The notes beneath the pieces are model-generated. The model searched no databases and was not told where the DNA came from. It was given only the letters and a program-made list of their open reading frames with translations. Positions 16,450 to 25,804 of a stretch of DNA of 64,000 bases are shown here, one piece after another. The translations under genes and the position numbers were made by a program. The stretch's first letter is position 1. Each line of letters begins with the position of its first letter. Location of the stretch: positions 124,001 to 188,000 of the forward strand of contig JAXGMN010000026.1 of NCBI GenBank assembly GCA_040768665.1, written 5' to 3'. The DNA comes from JABWBD01 sp040768665 (GTDB lineage: Bacteria > Planctomycetota > Planctomycetia > Pirellulales > Thermoguttaceae).

Positions 16450-17628
16450 ATGGTCCGTCATGGCGCACACTTTTCCAGGTGCCTCGCGCTCGCCGTTAGC
16501 GTTGGCTTCCTGGCGTATCAGAATTCGCTGGGCGGCGACGGCCGCGTTCGCACCGCTGGCTCAGGGAGTGATTCGATTATGGACATCGGGAAGGAAATCC
16601 TGGGAAAGACGTCCGAGGGCGTCGAAGTCGAGCAGTACACGCTGGCCAATGCCAACGGTTTCAAAGCGAAGGTGATGACGCTCGGTGCGACACTCACCGC
16701 GTTCGAAATGCCCGACCGCAACGGCAAGCCGGAGAATGTCACGATTTCGCTCAACTCGCTCGATGAATACCTGCAAGGCCACCCCTGTCTCGGCTCGATC
16801 TGCGGCCGGTACGCCAATCGGATCGCCAGGGGCAAGTTTGCCCTCGACGGCAAGCAATATACGCTGGCTGTCAACAATGGCCCCAATCACCTTCACGGCG
16901 GCATGCGGGGATTTCACAAGGTGGTGTGGACCGCAGAACCCGCGAATACGGAGGATGGAGTCGGAATCGCGCTCGTCTACCAAAGCCGCGCCGGCGAGGA
17001 AGGCTATCCCGGCAATCTGACGGTCAAGGCGACCTATCTTTTGACGGCCGCCGACGAGCTCAAGATCGAGTATACCGCGACGACCGATCAAGCGACGCCG
17101 GTGAACCTGACGAACCACGCCTACTGGAACCTTGGCGGCGCCGGTTCCGGAAGCGTGCTCGAGCATGAACTGATGCTCAACGCCGACCGTTACCTCCCGG
17201 TCGACCCGACGCAGATCCCACTCGGAGAGCTGCGTCCGGTCCGAGGCACGCCGATGGATTTCACCTCGCCGCAGAAGATCGGTTCCCGAATCGCCGAGGT
17301 CGCGGGCGGCTATGACCATTGCTATGTGGTCAACCACGACGACGAAAGCGAACTCGCCTTGGCAGCACGTCTCCGAGATCCGTCCAGCGGCCGGGTCATG
17401 GAAGTCTACACGACGCAGCCGGGCGTGCAGCTCTATACCGCCAATGGGATGCGTCTTCGTCGCCGAGACGGCGTCGAGTTCGGCCCGCACGCGGGCGTCT
17501 GTCTCGAGACGCAGCACTTTCCCGACTCGCCCAACCAACCGCAGTTTCCTTCCACGATTCTCCGCCCGGGAGAGACGCTTCGCGAGGTGACGGTGCACAG
17601 GTTTCAGGTCCGGAAGGATGAGGGGTGA
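16450..17628 (+). CDS. galM: Aldose 1-epimerase (mutarotase)
   Basis: 392 residues, about 40 longer at the N-terminus than cytosolic GalM. The extension (MVRHGAHFSRCLALAVSVGF..) could be an export signal; an internal Met (MDIGKEILG) at 16579 is the alternative start. Active-site elements are all present: NHLHGG (around residue 147), TNHAYWNLGG with the general acid His223, and CLETQHFPDSP with the catalytic base Glu353. It interconverts alpha and beta anomers of an aldose. It is transcribed divergently from the GH172 operon across 187 bases, which suggests joint control and a shared pathway. Confidence 0.93.
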   Translation: MVRHGAHFSRCLALAVSVGFLAYQNSLGGDGRVRTAGSGSDSIMDIGKEILGKTSEGVEVEQYTLANANGFKAKVMTLGATLTAFEMPDRNGKPENVTISLNSLDEYLQGHPCLGSICGRYANRIARGKFALDGKQYTLAVNNGPNHLHGGMRGFHKVVWTAEPANTEDGVGIALVYQSRAGEEGYPGNLTVKATYLLTAADELKIEYTATTDQATPVNLTNHAYWNLGGAGSGSVLEHELMLNADRYLPVDPTQIPLGELRPVRGTPMDFTSPQKIGSRIAEVAGGYDHCYVVNHDDESELALAARLRDPSSGRVMEVYTTQPGVQLYTANGMRLRRRDGVEFGPHAGVCLETQHFPDSPNQPQFPSTILRPGETLREVTVHRFQVRKDEG

Positions 17629-17650
17629 AGGATGAGGGGTGAAGGATGAG
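17613..17650. repeat. 14-bp tandem repeat over the galM stop
   Basis: GAAGGATGAGGGGT is present twice in full and once in part. The first copy contributes the last codons and TGA stop of the mutarotase gene; the last copy ends just before the convergent CNNM gene. Confidence 0.85.
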
Positions 17651-17657
17651 CCAACCC

Positions 17658-18995
17658 TCATCCCTTGTGTTTCATACCGTTTGCCGTCGGGTTGGGGAGT
17701 CGGGTGATCATCAACCGGTCGATACGCAGCCCGTCCATGTCGACGACTTCGATGGCAATCGCGTGCCATACCGTGCGGTCGCCGACGACGGGGATCCGAC
17801 CCAGCAACGATTGCACCAGACCGCCGACGGTCGTGACCTCCTGAGGAGCCGACGTTCGCAATTCAGGTAAATTGACCGTTTCCAGAAGGTCACCGATGCT
17901 GACCCCGCCGTCGACCAGCCAGCTCGAATCATTGCGTTGGACGATTTCCTGCTCCTCGTCGCGGCGGTGCTCGTCGTGGATCTCTCCAACGAGTTCTTCC
18001 AGGACGTCTTCCATCGTGACCAACCCTTCGGTGCCGCCATACTCATCGAGAATCACGGCCATCTGGGTCCGCTTCGTGTGGAAGAGTTCCAGGAGCTGAT
18101 CGAGGTGGAGTGTTTCGGGCACCAGGGGCGCGGGCCGGAGCATCTTGCGGAGGTCGATCGGCCAGCCCATATGCAACTGTCGGAGAAGGTCCTTGTTGTA
18201 GATAAAGCCGAGGATGTTGTCCAAATCGCCCTGGTAGACCGGCACTCGCGAGAAACCCGACATCACCACCGCTCCCACGATCTCGTCGGGAGGCGTGTCG
18301 ACATCGAGCGCATCGATTTCGACCCGCGGACGCATGATCTCTCGAACGGCTCGATCGCCCAACCGCAGCGCCTTGGTGGCGGCGCGGAGTTCCGCCGGGT
18401 CGAGCACGCCCTCTTCGCTGCCCGACTGGATCAGGTGCTCGATGTCTTCTACGGAAACCGACACCTCGGGCGCATCGCGGCTGCGAAGGATCGTCAGGAC
18501 GGCATCCGTCGAGATACCCATCAGCCAGACGAAAGGCTTCGCGGCGATCGACAGCCCATGCATCGGCCGGGCGACCAGCTTGGCAAGCCGTTCTGCGCCG
18601 CGAAGTGCAAGCCGCTTGGGAACCAGTTCACCGAACAACAGCGAAAGAAACGTGATTCCGAGCACCACGAGCCCTAGTGCGAGGCTCTCCGCGTAACCGG
18701 CCAGCGCCGGTATCGGCATTTCTTCGACGTGCTCGGCCAACGAGCGCACCACGCGGGCGCCGCCGAATGCGGCGGCCAGGGTGCCGACGAGAGTGATGCC
18801 GACCTGCACCGTGGGAAGGAATCGGTTCGGATCGCGGGCAAGCTCCAGGGCGACGCGCGCCGCTCGGTCGCCCGCGTCGGCCTCCGGCTCCAGGCGGCTC
18901 CGGCGAGCCGTGAGGATGGCGATCTCCGCCGCGGCGAAAAAACCGTTGGCGAGAATCAGGGCGAAGATGATCAGGATTTCCCACTGGATCGACAT
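17658..18995 (-). CDS. CNNM/CBS-domain membrane protein (HlyC/CorC-type)
   Basis: 445 residues. About 1-190 form the CNNM (DUF21) transmembrane domain with the FALILANGFFAAAEIAILTA start and FLSLLFGELVPKRLAL. About 205-330 form a pair of CBS domains (VREIMRPRVEIDALDVDTPP, MAVILDEYGGTEGLVTMEDV). The C-terminal CorC_HlyC domain includes SWLVDGGVSIGDLLETVNLP. Family members take part in magnesium or other metal-ion homeostasis at the inner membrane; the older name hemolysin is misleading. The gene stands alone and converges on galM with about 30 bases between the stops. Confidence 0.93.
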   Translation of the reverse strand: MSIQWEILIIFALILANGFFAAAEIAILTARRSRLEPEADAGDRAARVALELARDPNRFLPTVQVGITLVGTLAAAFGGARVVRSLAEHVEEMPIPALAGYAESLALGLVVLGITFLSLLFGELVPKRLALRGAERLAKLVARPMHGLSIAAKPFVWLMGISTDAVLTILRSRDAPEVSVSVEDIEHLIQSGSEEGVLDPAELRAATKALRLGDRAVREIMRPRVEIDALDVDTPPDEIVGAVVMSGFSRVPVYQGDLDNILGFIYNKDLLRQLHMGWPIDLRKMLRPAPLVPETLHLDQLLELFHTKRTQMAVILDEYGGTEGLVTMEDVLEELVGEIHDEHRRDEEQEIVQRNDSSWLVDGGVSIGDLLETVNLPELRTSAPQEVTTVGGLVQSLLGRIPVVGDRTVWHAIAIEVVDMDGLRIDRLMITRLPNPTANGMKHKG

Positions 18996-19100
18996 GACGA
19001 AACCGCTCTCACTTCTCTTGCACGAGCTCCAGGACCGTGGCCATCCTCACCAGCACCAAACGGTTTTTCCGGCTGTTGGCATTTACTTTCGCCCTGTCGC

Positions 19101-19282
19101 GAATGCCCGCGGCTTGTCCGCGGGATGGTTACGTTCTCTGCTACATACGCCACGATCGCCGCTAGCCCCTTGGGTTTCCCCCGGGGCGCAAACCCCGCCG
19201 CGGCCGAAACCAAGGGGTGCCACGCGGGGAGGTTCCTGTAGCGGCAAGCGTGAGCCTCCCGCGGGCAAGCCGCGGGCATCCG
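19101..19282. repeat. Nested cruciform repeat (GCCCGCGGCTTG)
   Basis: Outer arms ATGCCCGCGGCTTG(T/C)CCGCGG and the complement TCCCGCGGGCAAGCCGCGGG pair almost fully. Inside them a second inverted repeat CCCCTTGGGTTTC / GAAACCAAGGGG lies near the centre. The half element GCGGGAGGCTCACGC is of the GC-rich type common between planctomycete genes. Confidence 0.75.
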
Positions 19283-19514
19283 TTATAAAACCGTGCCGTC
19301 TCAAAACGGACACTTCCAGTCGAAAATACCGTTTGGTGCTAGTTCCAGAGCCATCCTCCACAATTCTCCGGCCATCCGAGCGTTCAGCGATTCGGGGGCT
19401 CGATCGTCCATCCATCCCCGAGAATGCAATCATAGTCCGATCGGGGCGGAGCCGCAATCGGGCAACACGGCTACGGAGCGCCGCGTTCGTCTTGGCGCGT
19501 GCCGTGCAGTCGGG

Positions 19515-19604
19515 TGATGAAAAAAGGGACTGGCTCCGCAAGACGTTGTATCTTCACTCCCATCGAGCTACGATTACTTGCGGTGCCTGTCACCTTTTTC
19601 ATCA
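19515..19604. repeat. GACTGGCTC / GACAGGCAC palindrome, copy at 19.5 kb
   Basis: 28-nt arms TGATGAAAAAAGGGACTGGC.. and, on the other strand, TGATGAAAAAGGTGACAGGC.. flank a 34-nt centre. The arms pair except where GACTGGCTC meets GACAGGCAC and at the adjoining bases. These are the same two positions that differ in the elements at 38.4 and 40.9 kb. Confidence 0.85.
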
Positions 19605-20153
19605 GACCAGTCGTGCGGCGTTTCATACTCTCAGTCATCGGCGCGCTAGAGCGAGAGGGCGCAGCCGTCCGCGAGCTGATCCGGACGGTTGTCCGAGTGC
19701 TTGGATTCAGCACCGCCGGTGCGCGTTCCGACAAAGTGATGGCGGCCGTAGGCGTGCAGGGGTTTGTCGTCTGTCCTCCTTGCGGGAAGGACCTGTCGCA
19801 GGACACGATCCGTGCGCAACTCGCCTCGACCCTCGAGCTTGATCTCCCCACGGCTCTCTACCAACTGCCGCAGGTGACGAGTAACGAGATGTCGCCCGAA
19901 ACGGTCGGCTCGCTGGCAGCCGAGTACGGCAACGCCCCAAGGCCATGGACTTTCCTCCACCCCGACTGCACGCAGGATCGGCGGTTCCGGACGATTGCTT
20001 GCGCGGTGTCCACGACCTGCTGTCTCGATACAACGTGCTCCCCGCGCGCGGCTATCTTGACGCGCGGTAACGCAAGTTGCTTCCCGACGCGAAAGTCGCG
20101 TGGAAGGACGTCTGGATCGGGGCATGAATCAGGGCGGTCTTGTTCACGATCGC

Positions 20154-21788
20154 CTAGTCTCCCCCTGCCGCCGACTGCTCGTCGCGCTCCCGATGGAAGT
20201 GCGTGTGCCGATTCCAGCGCACGTCATCTCGCTCCGGAAAGTCGGTGCGTACATGGCAGCCTCGCGACTCTTCCCGCTCCAGCGCGGCCCGAATCATGAG
20301 CCGGGCCACGCAGAGCATGTTCTGCAGTTCCCATCCGACGGGATCGTGGAACTGCAGGGCCAGCACGTAGCGACACCAATGCTCAATATTATCCATCGCT
20401 TCGTGCAGCCCGTCGGCGTTGCGCCGCACGCCCATGGCGCGCCACATGAGGCTCTTGAGGGAGTTATGGATATCGGTCAGATCGAGCCGCTCGCTGGAAA
20501 GGCGGGACCGGGGATTCTCCAGGGAAGGCGCCCGGAACGTGTCGTTGACACGTGTGGCTTCGAGCGATGCGCCTTCGCCCGTGTGAGCACCGTAGACCAC
20601 TGCTTCGAGCAGACTATTGGAAGCCAGGCGGTTCGCTCCGTGCAGCCCGCTGGACGTGACTTCGCCGGCCGCCCAAAGGCCCGGCAGCGTCGTGCGGCCT
20701 TCCAGATCAACGGTGACGCCTCCCATCATGTAGTGCGCGCCGGGCCGAACGGGGATCCGGTCCTTGGTGATGTCCAGGTCGAACTTTTCGCAGATCGCCG
20801 CGATGCCGGGGAAACGGGCGCGGACCAATTCGGCGTCGAGGTGAGTGAGATCCAGGTAGACGTTGGGATGACGGGTCTTTTCCATCTGGCTGACGATCGA
20901 CCAGCTCACCACGTCGCGCGGCGCCAGTTCGGCCCGCTGGTCGTAGTCGGGCATGAAGCGGTGGCCGTGGCGGTCGACCAGGTGCGCGCCCTCGCCGCGC
21001 ATTGCCTCGGTGATCAGGTGGCGGCTGCTGCCGGCGATATAGAGGACCGTGGGATGGAACTGCATGAATTCCATGTCGCGCAGCTCGGCGCCGGCCCGGT
21101 AAGCCATGGCCATGCCGTCGCCGGTGGCCACGTCGGGATTCGTCGTTTCGCGGTAGATCCGGCCGACGCCGCCCGTCGCCAGGATCGTCTGCTTCGCCCA
21201 AACGAGCGTCTTGCCGTGGCGTTCGTTCCAGACGATCGCGCCGCGGCAGACGCCGTCGTGGGTTGACAGATCGATCGAAAAGGTGTTTTCCCAAACGGAA
21301 ATGTTGCCGGCCTTTTGCATCCGTTCCACAATAGCCCGCATGATCTCGCGTCCGGTGGCATCGCCGTTGGCGTGTGCGACCCGCTCGCGGCCGTGGCCTC
21401 CTTCGCGTCCCAGCGCCAGCGCACCGTCGACCTGGTCGAACTCGGTACCCCATTCCACCAGCTCGCGCACACGCGAGGGGCCTTCCCGTACTACGTGCTG
21501 GACCACGTCGTAATCGCACAGCGGCCCACCGGCCACCATCGTATCGCTCACGTGGTCCTCGAAACGGTCGCCCGGCCCCAGTACCGCCGCGATTCCGCCC
21601 TGGGCGTACACGCTGTTCGACTGTTCCAAGTCGCTCTTGGTGATGACGAGCGTGGAAAGCCGCTTGTCGACACCTAGTGCCGCTCGGAAACCCGCCAACC
21701 CCCCGCCGAGGATGAGCACGTCGGTGAAAAAGTGCGGGACTCGCTTGGGATGAAACGGAACAAGGTAGCGCGGAACCAAGGCGTGCAT
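20154..21788 (-). CDS. nadB: L-aspartate oxidase
   Basis: 544 residues. Catalyses oxidation of L-aspartate to iminoaspartate, the first step of de novo NAD synthesis. The FAD dinucleotide fold is VLILGGGLAGFRAALG near the N-terminus. Family motifs SNSVYAQGGIAAVL, THTHFH-type active region replaced by HANGDATGREIM, GGVGRIYRETTNPDVATGDG, MEFMQFHPT and GLHGANRLASNSLLEAVVYG are present, followed by the helical C-terminal domain of the succinate dehydrogenase/fumarate reductase flavoprotein family. nadA and nadC are not in the window. The length is normal. Confidence 0.93.
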   Translation of the reverse strand: MHALVPRYLVPFHPKRVPHFFTDVLILGGGLAGFRAALGVDKRLSTLVITKSDLEQSNSVYAQGGIAAVLGPGDRFEDHVSDTMVAGGPLCDYDVVQHVVREGPSRVRELVEWGTEFDQVDGALALGREGGHGRERVAHANGDATGREIMRAIVERMQKAGNISVWENTFSIDLSTHDGVCRGAIVWNERHGKTLVWAKQTILATGGVGRIYRETTNPDVATGDGMAMAYRAGAELRDMEFMQFHPTVLYIAGSSRHLITEAMRGEGAHLVDRHGHRFMPDYDQRAELAPRDVVSWSIVSQMEKTRHPNVYLDLTHLDAELVRARFPGIAAICEKFDLDITKDRIPVRPGAHYMMGGVTVDLEGRTTLPGLWAAGEVTSSGLHGANRLASNSLLEAVVYGAHTGEGASLEATRVNDTFRAPSLENPRSRLSSERLDLTDIHNSLKSLMWRAMGVRRNADGLHEAMDNIEHWCRYVLALQFHDPVGWELQNMLCVARLMIRAALEREESRGCHVRTDFPERDDVRWNRHTHFHRERDEQSAAGGD

Positions 21789-22198
21789 GGTCGGGGGGAG
21801 GTTGGTTAGAGTCGCTGGCAGGAGAATAAGGCGGCTGCGGGAAATGGAGAAGCCTACGTGCGGGCGTTGTCAGCGCATTATTGTAGTTCGTGAACGGGAC
21901 GAAGCATAGCTGCTAGCTACGCCTGGGGGGATTGCCCCACGAGATCCGCTTTCCGCGTCGCTTCGGTAACGGCGACACCGAGTTTCGAAAACGCCGGCTG
22001 ACCGGGCACCCCCACCCGGGCTGCCTAGCCGCTCGAATCCACCTTGACCCAACTGCTTCGCCAGGGAGAATTGGGCACTTCTGGTCCGCAGTTCCGCCAG
22101 GGCGATCCTTCGGCGCACGGGTGATTGCTGCAATTCCCTTTCAAATCCGCCCCGTCCTTATCGGGTCGCATTTCGCTCCCTCGCATAATCGCATTCTT
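21789..22198. other. Divergent intergenic region
   Basis: 410 bases between the divergent nadB and MFS-PlsC genes. Nothing specific beyond the expected promoters was recognised; the ORFs that cross it lack domain character. Confidence 0.5.
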
Positions 22199-24280
22199 AT
22201 GAGTTCCTCAAACGCCACCGGGGACGCCTCGTCCACCAATCGCTCCGACCTCTCCGGCCAGTTCACCCGTGTGCCGGAGACCCTGCGTCCGCCCGAGCGG
22301 GAAGAGCCGCTGGCCGGTGTGCTTTCCGGGAGCTTCCTCGGCTTGCTGGCCACACAGTTCCTGGGGGCAATGAACGATAACATCTTTCGCTGGCTGGCAG
22401 TCTGGATCAGCAAGGATCTGGTGGCGCCGCAGCACCAGGAGGCAGCCAAGTCGGCCGGCCTGGCGATGCTCGTGCTGCCGTTCATCCTGCTGGTTGCACC
22501 AGCCGGGTACCTGGCCGACCGCTTCAGCAAGCGAACGGTCATCGTCGCCTGCAAGCTGGCCGAGGTCGTGATCATGGCCCTGGGCGTGGCGGCAATCCTT
22601 TCGGGCAATATCTATGTGCTGTTCGCCGTGGTCTTCGTGATGGGATCGCAGAGTGCGATTTTCGGCCCGTCCAAGTACGGCGCCATCCCCGCACTGGTCC
22701 GCGCGGACCACATCTCGACGGCCAACGGCTTGATCGGCATGACCACGGTGGTCGCAATCGTCATGGGCACGCTCACCGCCGGCTACGTGTATGCCGCCAC
22801 CCAACCACTCGGCCGGGAAAATTGGTGGCTCACGGCCGCCGTGCTGTGCGGGGTGGCCGGAGTCGGCCTGGCCACGAGTCTGCTCATCGGGCAAGTTCCC
22901 CTCGCCAATCGCAACCGGCGATTCCCGATCAATTGGGCAGCCCAGACCTATCGCGACGTCGCCGCGCTGGTCTCCCATCGTCCGCTGCTGCTGGCCGCGG
23001 TCGCGACCGGGCTGTTCTGGTCGGTTGCCGCACTGTGCCAGGTCAACGTGGATCTGTTCGCCGACCAGCACCTCCACGTTGGCCCTGAAGAGGTCGGACC
23101 GCTCTTGGCCGTCCTCTCCATTGGTGTCGGACTGGGCAATGTGTTGGCCGGATGGTGGTCGGCGGGCAAAATCGAGTTGGGGCTTGTGCCGTTCGGGGCG
23201 GTGGGGATCGCGTTATCGTGCATGCTGCTGTCGTTCGTGCCGGGCGGAACCGGCAACGTTTGGTCGGCCGGGTACCTGTCCAGCGGCGTGCTGCTGTTCG
23301 CCTTCGGCGTGGCTGCCGGGCTGTACAGCGTTCCCTTGCTGGCATTCTTGCAGTATCGCAGCCCCGAGCAGTCGCGCGGAGCGATCCTCGCGGCGAGCAA
23401 TTTCCTGACCTTCTCCGGCATGCTGGCTGCCTCGGGCCTCTTCTGGCTGCTCAGCAGTCCACTGGCGATTGCCGGCCGGGGCATCTTCTTGCTGACGGGC
23501 CTGGCGATGCTGCCGGCCGCCGCGGTCATCGCCTGGTATGTGGTGACCCCAACCGTGCGCGTGCTCGTGCGGTTGTTCGTGCGACTGTTCTATCGCGTGC
23601 AGGTCGTCGGGCTGGACAACTTGCCCGAGACCGGCGGGGCACTGCTGGTGCCGAACCACGTAAGCTGGATCGACGGCGTGCTCCTCCTCCTGGTGTCGCC
23701 GAGACCCGTGCGGATGGTGGCCGACAGCCAGTACGTCGGCGGACGGTTGGCCGGCCGGCTCGCTCGCGACCTGGGCGTGATTCCGATCACCCCGGGGAAA
23801 CGTTCCATGTTGGCTGCCATCGACGCTGCTCGCGACGCGTTGCGCGGCGGAGAACTCGTCTGCGTCTTCGCCGAGGGAAAGCTCACTCGCACCGGCGAAA
23901 TCGGGCGATTCCGCCCCGGCGTCCTATCGATCCTCAAAAGCACCGAAGCGCCGGTGATTCCCATCCACCTCGGCGGGCTCTGGGGAAGCGTGTTCAGCTA
24001 CGAGCGGGGCCGACTCTTCTGGAAATGGCCTCGGCGCCTGCCCTATCCGGTTTCGATCCGCATCGGCCAACCGATTCCCCAGCCGACCGATCCGCAACAG
24101 GTCCGGCTCGCTGTTCAGCAACTGGGCGTTGAGACCATGAACCAAACGGCGGATGCTCAACGGATTTCGCCTCGGGCCTCGGTCAAGAGCTGCCAAGGAG
24201 AGTCGTCTAGGGATAACGGCGCTACGCGGCGGTCTGCGCTCGCACCAGGACAAAGTAGGCCAGCAGGACGACCGCCATGA
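22199..24280 (+). CDS. MFS transporter fused to a PlsC-type acyltransferase
   Basis: 693 residues from the ATG at 22199. About 35-460 form a 12-helix MFS domain (FLGAMNDNIFRWLAVWISKD, GYLADRFSKRTVIVACKLAE) like the lysophospholipid transporter LplT. About 470-650 form a PlsC acyltransferase with the N-H-x4-D motif (N486, H487, D492 in NHVSWIDGV), the FAEGKLTRTGEIGRFRPG block and PVIPIHLGG. This fused layout is known for lysophospholipid flipping and re-acylation at the inner membrane. The last ~40 residues are polar and overlap the end of the convergent permease gene by 59 bases. Confidence 0.92.
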   Translation: MSSSNATGDASSTNRSDLSGQFTRVPETLRPPEREEPLAGVLSGSFLGLLATQFLGAMNDNIFRWLAVWISKDLVAPQHQEAAKSAGLAMLVLPFILLVAPAGYLADRFSKRTVIVACKLAEVVIMALGVAAILSGNIYVLFAVVFVMGSQSAIFGPSKYGAIPALVRADHISTANGLIGMTTVVAIVMGTLTAGYVYAATQPLGRENWWLTAAVLCGVAGVGLATSLLIGQVPLANRNRRFPINWAAQTYRDVAALVSHRPLLLAAVATGLFWSVAALCQVNVDLFADQHLHVGPEEVGPLLAVLSIGVGLGNVLAGWWSAGKIELGLVPFGAVGIALSCMLLSFVPGGTGNVWSAGYLSSGVLLFAFGVAAGLYSVPLLAFLQYRSPEQSRGAILAASNFLTFSGMLAASGLFWLLSSPLAIAGRGIFLLTGLAMLPAAAVIAWYVVTPTVRVLVRLFVRLFYRVQVVGLDNLPETGGALLVPNHVSWIDGVLLLLVSPRPVRMVADSQYVGGRLAGRLARDLGVIPITPGKRSMLAAIDAARDALRGGELVCVFAEGKLTRTGEIGRFRPGVLSILKSTEAPVIPIHLGGLWGSVFSYERGRLFWKWPRRLPYPVSIRIGQPIPQPTDPQQVRLAVQQLGVETMNQTADAQRISPRASVKSCQGESSRDNGATRRSALAPGQSRPAGRPP

Positions 24281-25661
24281 CGTACATAAGCCACTTCACC
24301 TCCCTGCCCTGGCCGGCCAGCAGCTTGACGATCGGATATGTGATGAACCCGAGCGCCAGCCCATCGGCGATCGAATAGCTCAAGGGAATGCCGATCATCA
24401 CGAGAAAGGCCGGCATCGATTCGGCGTAGTTGGCCCAGTCGATCTTGAGCACATTGCGGATCATCATCGAGCCGACGATGAACAGGGCCGGGGCGGTGAT
24501 CGGCGGATAGCTGCCAACCATCGCGATCAGCGGGCTGAAGAACAGCGCCATCAGAAACAAGATGGCCACGACCACCGCCGTGAGCCCGGTTCGCCCGCCC
24601 TGCTCGACTCCAGCCGCACTTTCGATGAAGCTCGTGACCGTGCTGGTGCCTAAGGCCGCGCCGGCGACGGTGCCAATGGCGTCGGAAGTAAGCGCTTGCC
24701 GTGCGCGGGGCAGCTTGCCGTCCTGGATGAGCCCCGCCTGCTCGCTGACACCGATCAGCGTTCCGAGCGTGTCGAAAAGATCCATGAACAGGAAGATGAT
24801 GATGAACGGCGCCATCGTCCAGGTGAGGGCAAGGCGGAGATCCATTTTCATGAGCGTCGGGGCCGGCGACGGGGGCGTCGAAAAGACCGAATCGGCAACG
24901 GCGAAGTTCTTCAACAACCCCGACTCGGTCACGACTTTCGCCGACGCCAACGCCGGAGGAAGGAAGGGCATGCTCGACTTGAGAACCAGGGCCAGCACCG
25001 TCGCAGCCAGAATGCCCCAGACGATCGCGCCCCGAACGCCCCGGGCGTGCAGACCGGCGGTGACCAAGAGGCCGAGGAAGAACACGATCAGGTCGGGCGA
25101 CCCGAAAGCCGTGTTGAGGCGGAAACCGTTGGCATCGGCCAGCACGAGCGTGGCGTTGCGCAGGCCGATCAGCGCGATAAACAGGCCGATGCCGATGGCG
25201 ATCCCGTTGCGCATGCTGGGACTGATCGCATCCATGAGCATCTCGCGCACACCGAAGAGCGAGAGTGCCAGAAAGAGTATTCCGGAGATGAAAACCACGC
25301 CCAGGCCGATCTGCCAGGGGCTCGTCTCGCCGGGCGCCGCCGCTTGGCTCGCGATCATCGCCGAAGCGGCTGGGAGAACCGAAAAGACGAAAAAAAAGTT
25401 CTCGCCCATCCCCGGGGCCTGCGCGATCGGATAGCGGCCGTAGAGCCCCATGATCATCGTCGCCAGCGCGGCGGCCAGGCAGGTGGCCGTCGTGACGGCC
25501 CCGAAGTCCATCCCGGTCTCGAATCCGAACATCGAACCCGACAGGACCGCCGGCTGGACGAAGATGATATAGGCCATCGTCAGGAAGGTCGTCAGGCCGG
25601 CGAGCAATTCGGTGCGGAGATTCGTACTGTTCTGGGACAATGCGAAGAAGCGATCGAGCAT
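24222..25661 (-). CDS. NCS2-family purine permease (AzgA-like)
   Basis: 479 residues from the ATG at 25661, which is preceded by CAGGAGACC; the open frame extends upstream without a better start. It begins MLDRFFALSQNSTNLRTELL and has the AzgA signature GLTTFLTMAYIIFVQPAVLS, then GMGENFFF, TWTMAPFIIIFLFMDLFDTL, and the characteristic LGTSTVTSFIESAAGVEQGG. Family members import guanine, hypoxanthine or xanthine by proton symport. About 12-14 membrane helices. The 3' end overlaps that of the MFS-PlsC gene on the other strand. Confidence 0.93.
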   Translation of the reverse strand: MLDRFFALSQNSTNLRTELLAGLTTFLTMAYIIFVQPAVLSGSMFGFETGMDFGAVTTATCLAAALATMIMGLYGRYPIAQAPGMGENFFFVFSVLPAASAMIASQAAAPGETSPWQIGLGVVFISGILFLALSLFGVREMLMDAISPSMRNGIAIGIGLFIALIGLRNATLVLADANGFRLNTAFGSPDLIVFFLGLLVTAGLHARGVRGAIVWGILAATVLALVLKSSMPFLPPALASAKVVTESGLLKNFAVADSVFSTPPSPAPTLMKMDLRLALTWTMAPFIIIFLFMDLFDTLGTLIGVSEQAGLIQDGKLPRARQALTSDAIGTVAGAALGTSTVTSFIESAAGVEQGGRTGLTAVVVAILFLMALFFSPLIAMVGSYPPITAPALFIVGSMMIRNVLKIDWANYAESMPAFLVMIGIPLSYSIADGLALGFITYPIVKLLAGQGREVKWLMYVMAVVLLAYFVLVRAQTAA

Positions 25662-25804
25662 CGCACAGGTCTCCTGTTGCAGACGGCCCATAGGACGTAG
25701 CCGGCGGACCGAGCGGGCGGTTTGCAGTCCGTTCCGAGGCATTCAGGCGGAGTAGTTCACGATGGCAACAGCCGCGGTGGTTTGGCGTTGCCGCGAGACG
25801 CTCC

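Larger units (their letters stand above)
18996..20153. other. 1.2-kb region with repeats and no clear gene
   Basis: The region holds two palindromic elements, listed separately. Downstream of them (about 19650-20080) open frames exist on both strands, but none has a recognisable domain or a consistent codon pattern. It could be the remnant of a lost gene, but I cannot name one. Confidence 0.5.

Noticed and set aside
17658..18995. Hemolysin
   Set aside because: The domain order CNNM-CBS-CorC_HlyC points to a metal-ion related membrane protein, not a toxin.
19499..20299. A 266-codon plus-strand frame crossing a palindrome and the end of nadB
   Set aside because: It begins inside repeat sequence, has no recognisable domain and its 3' end is antisense to nadB.
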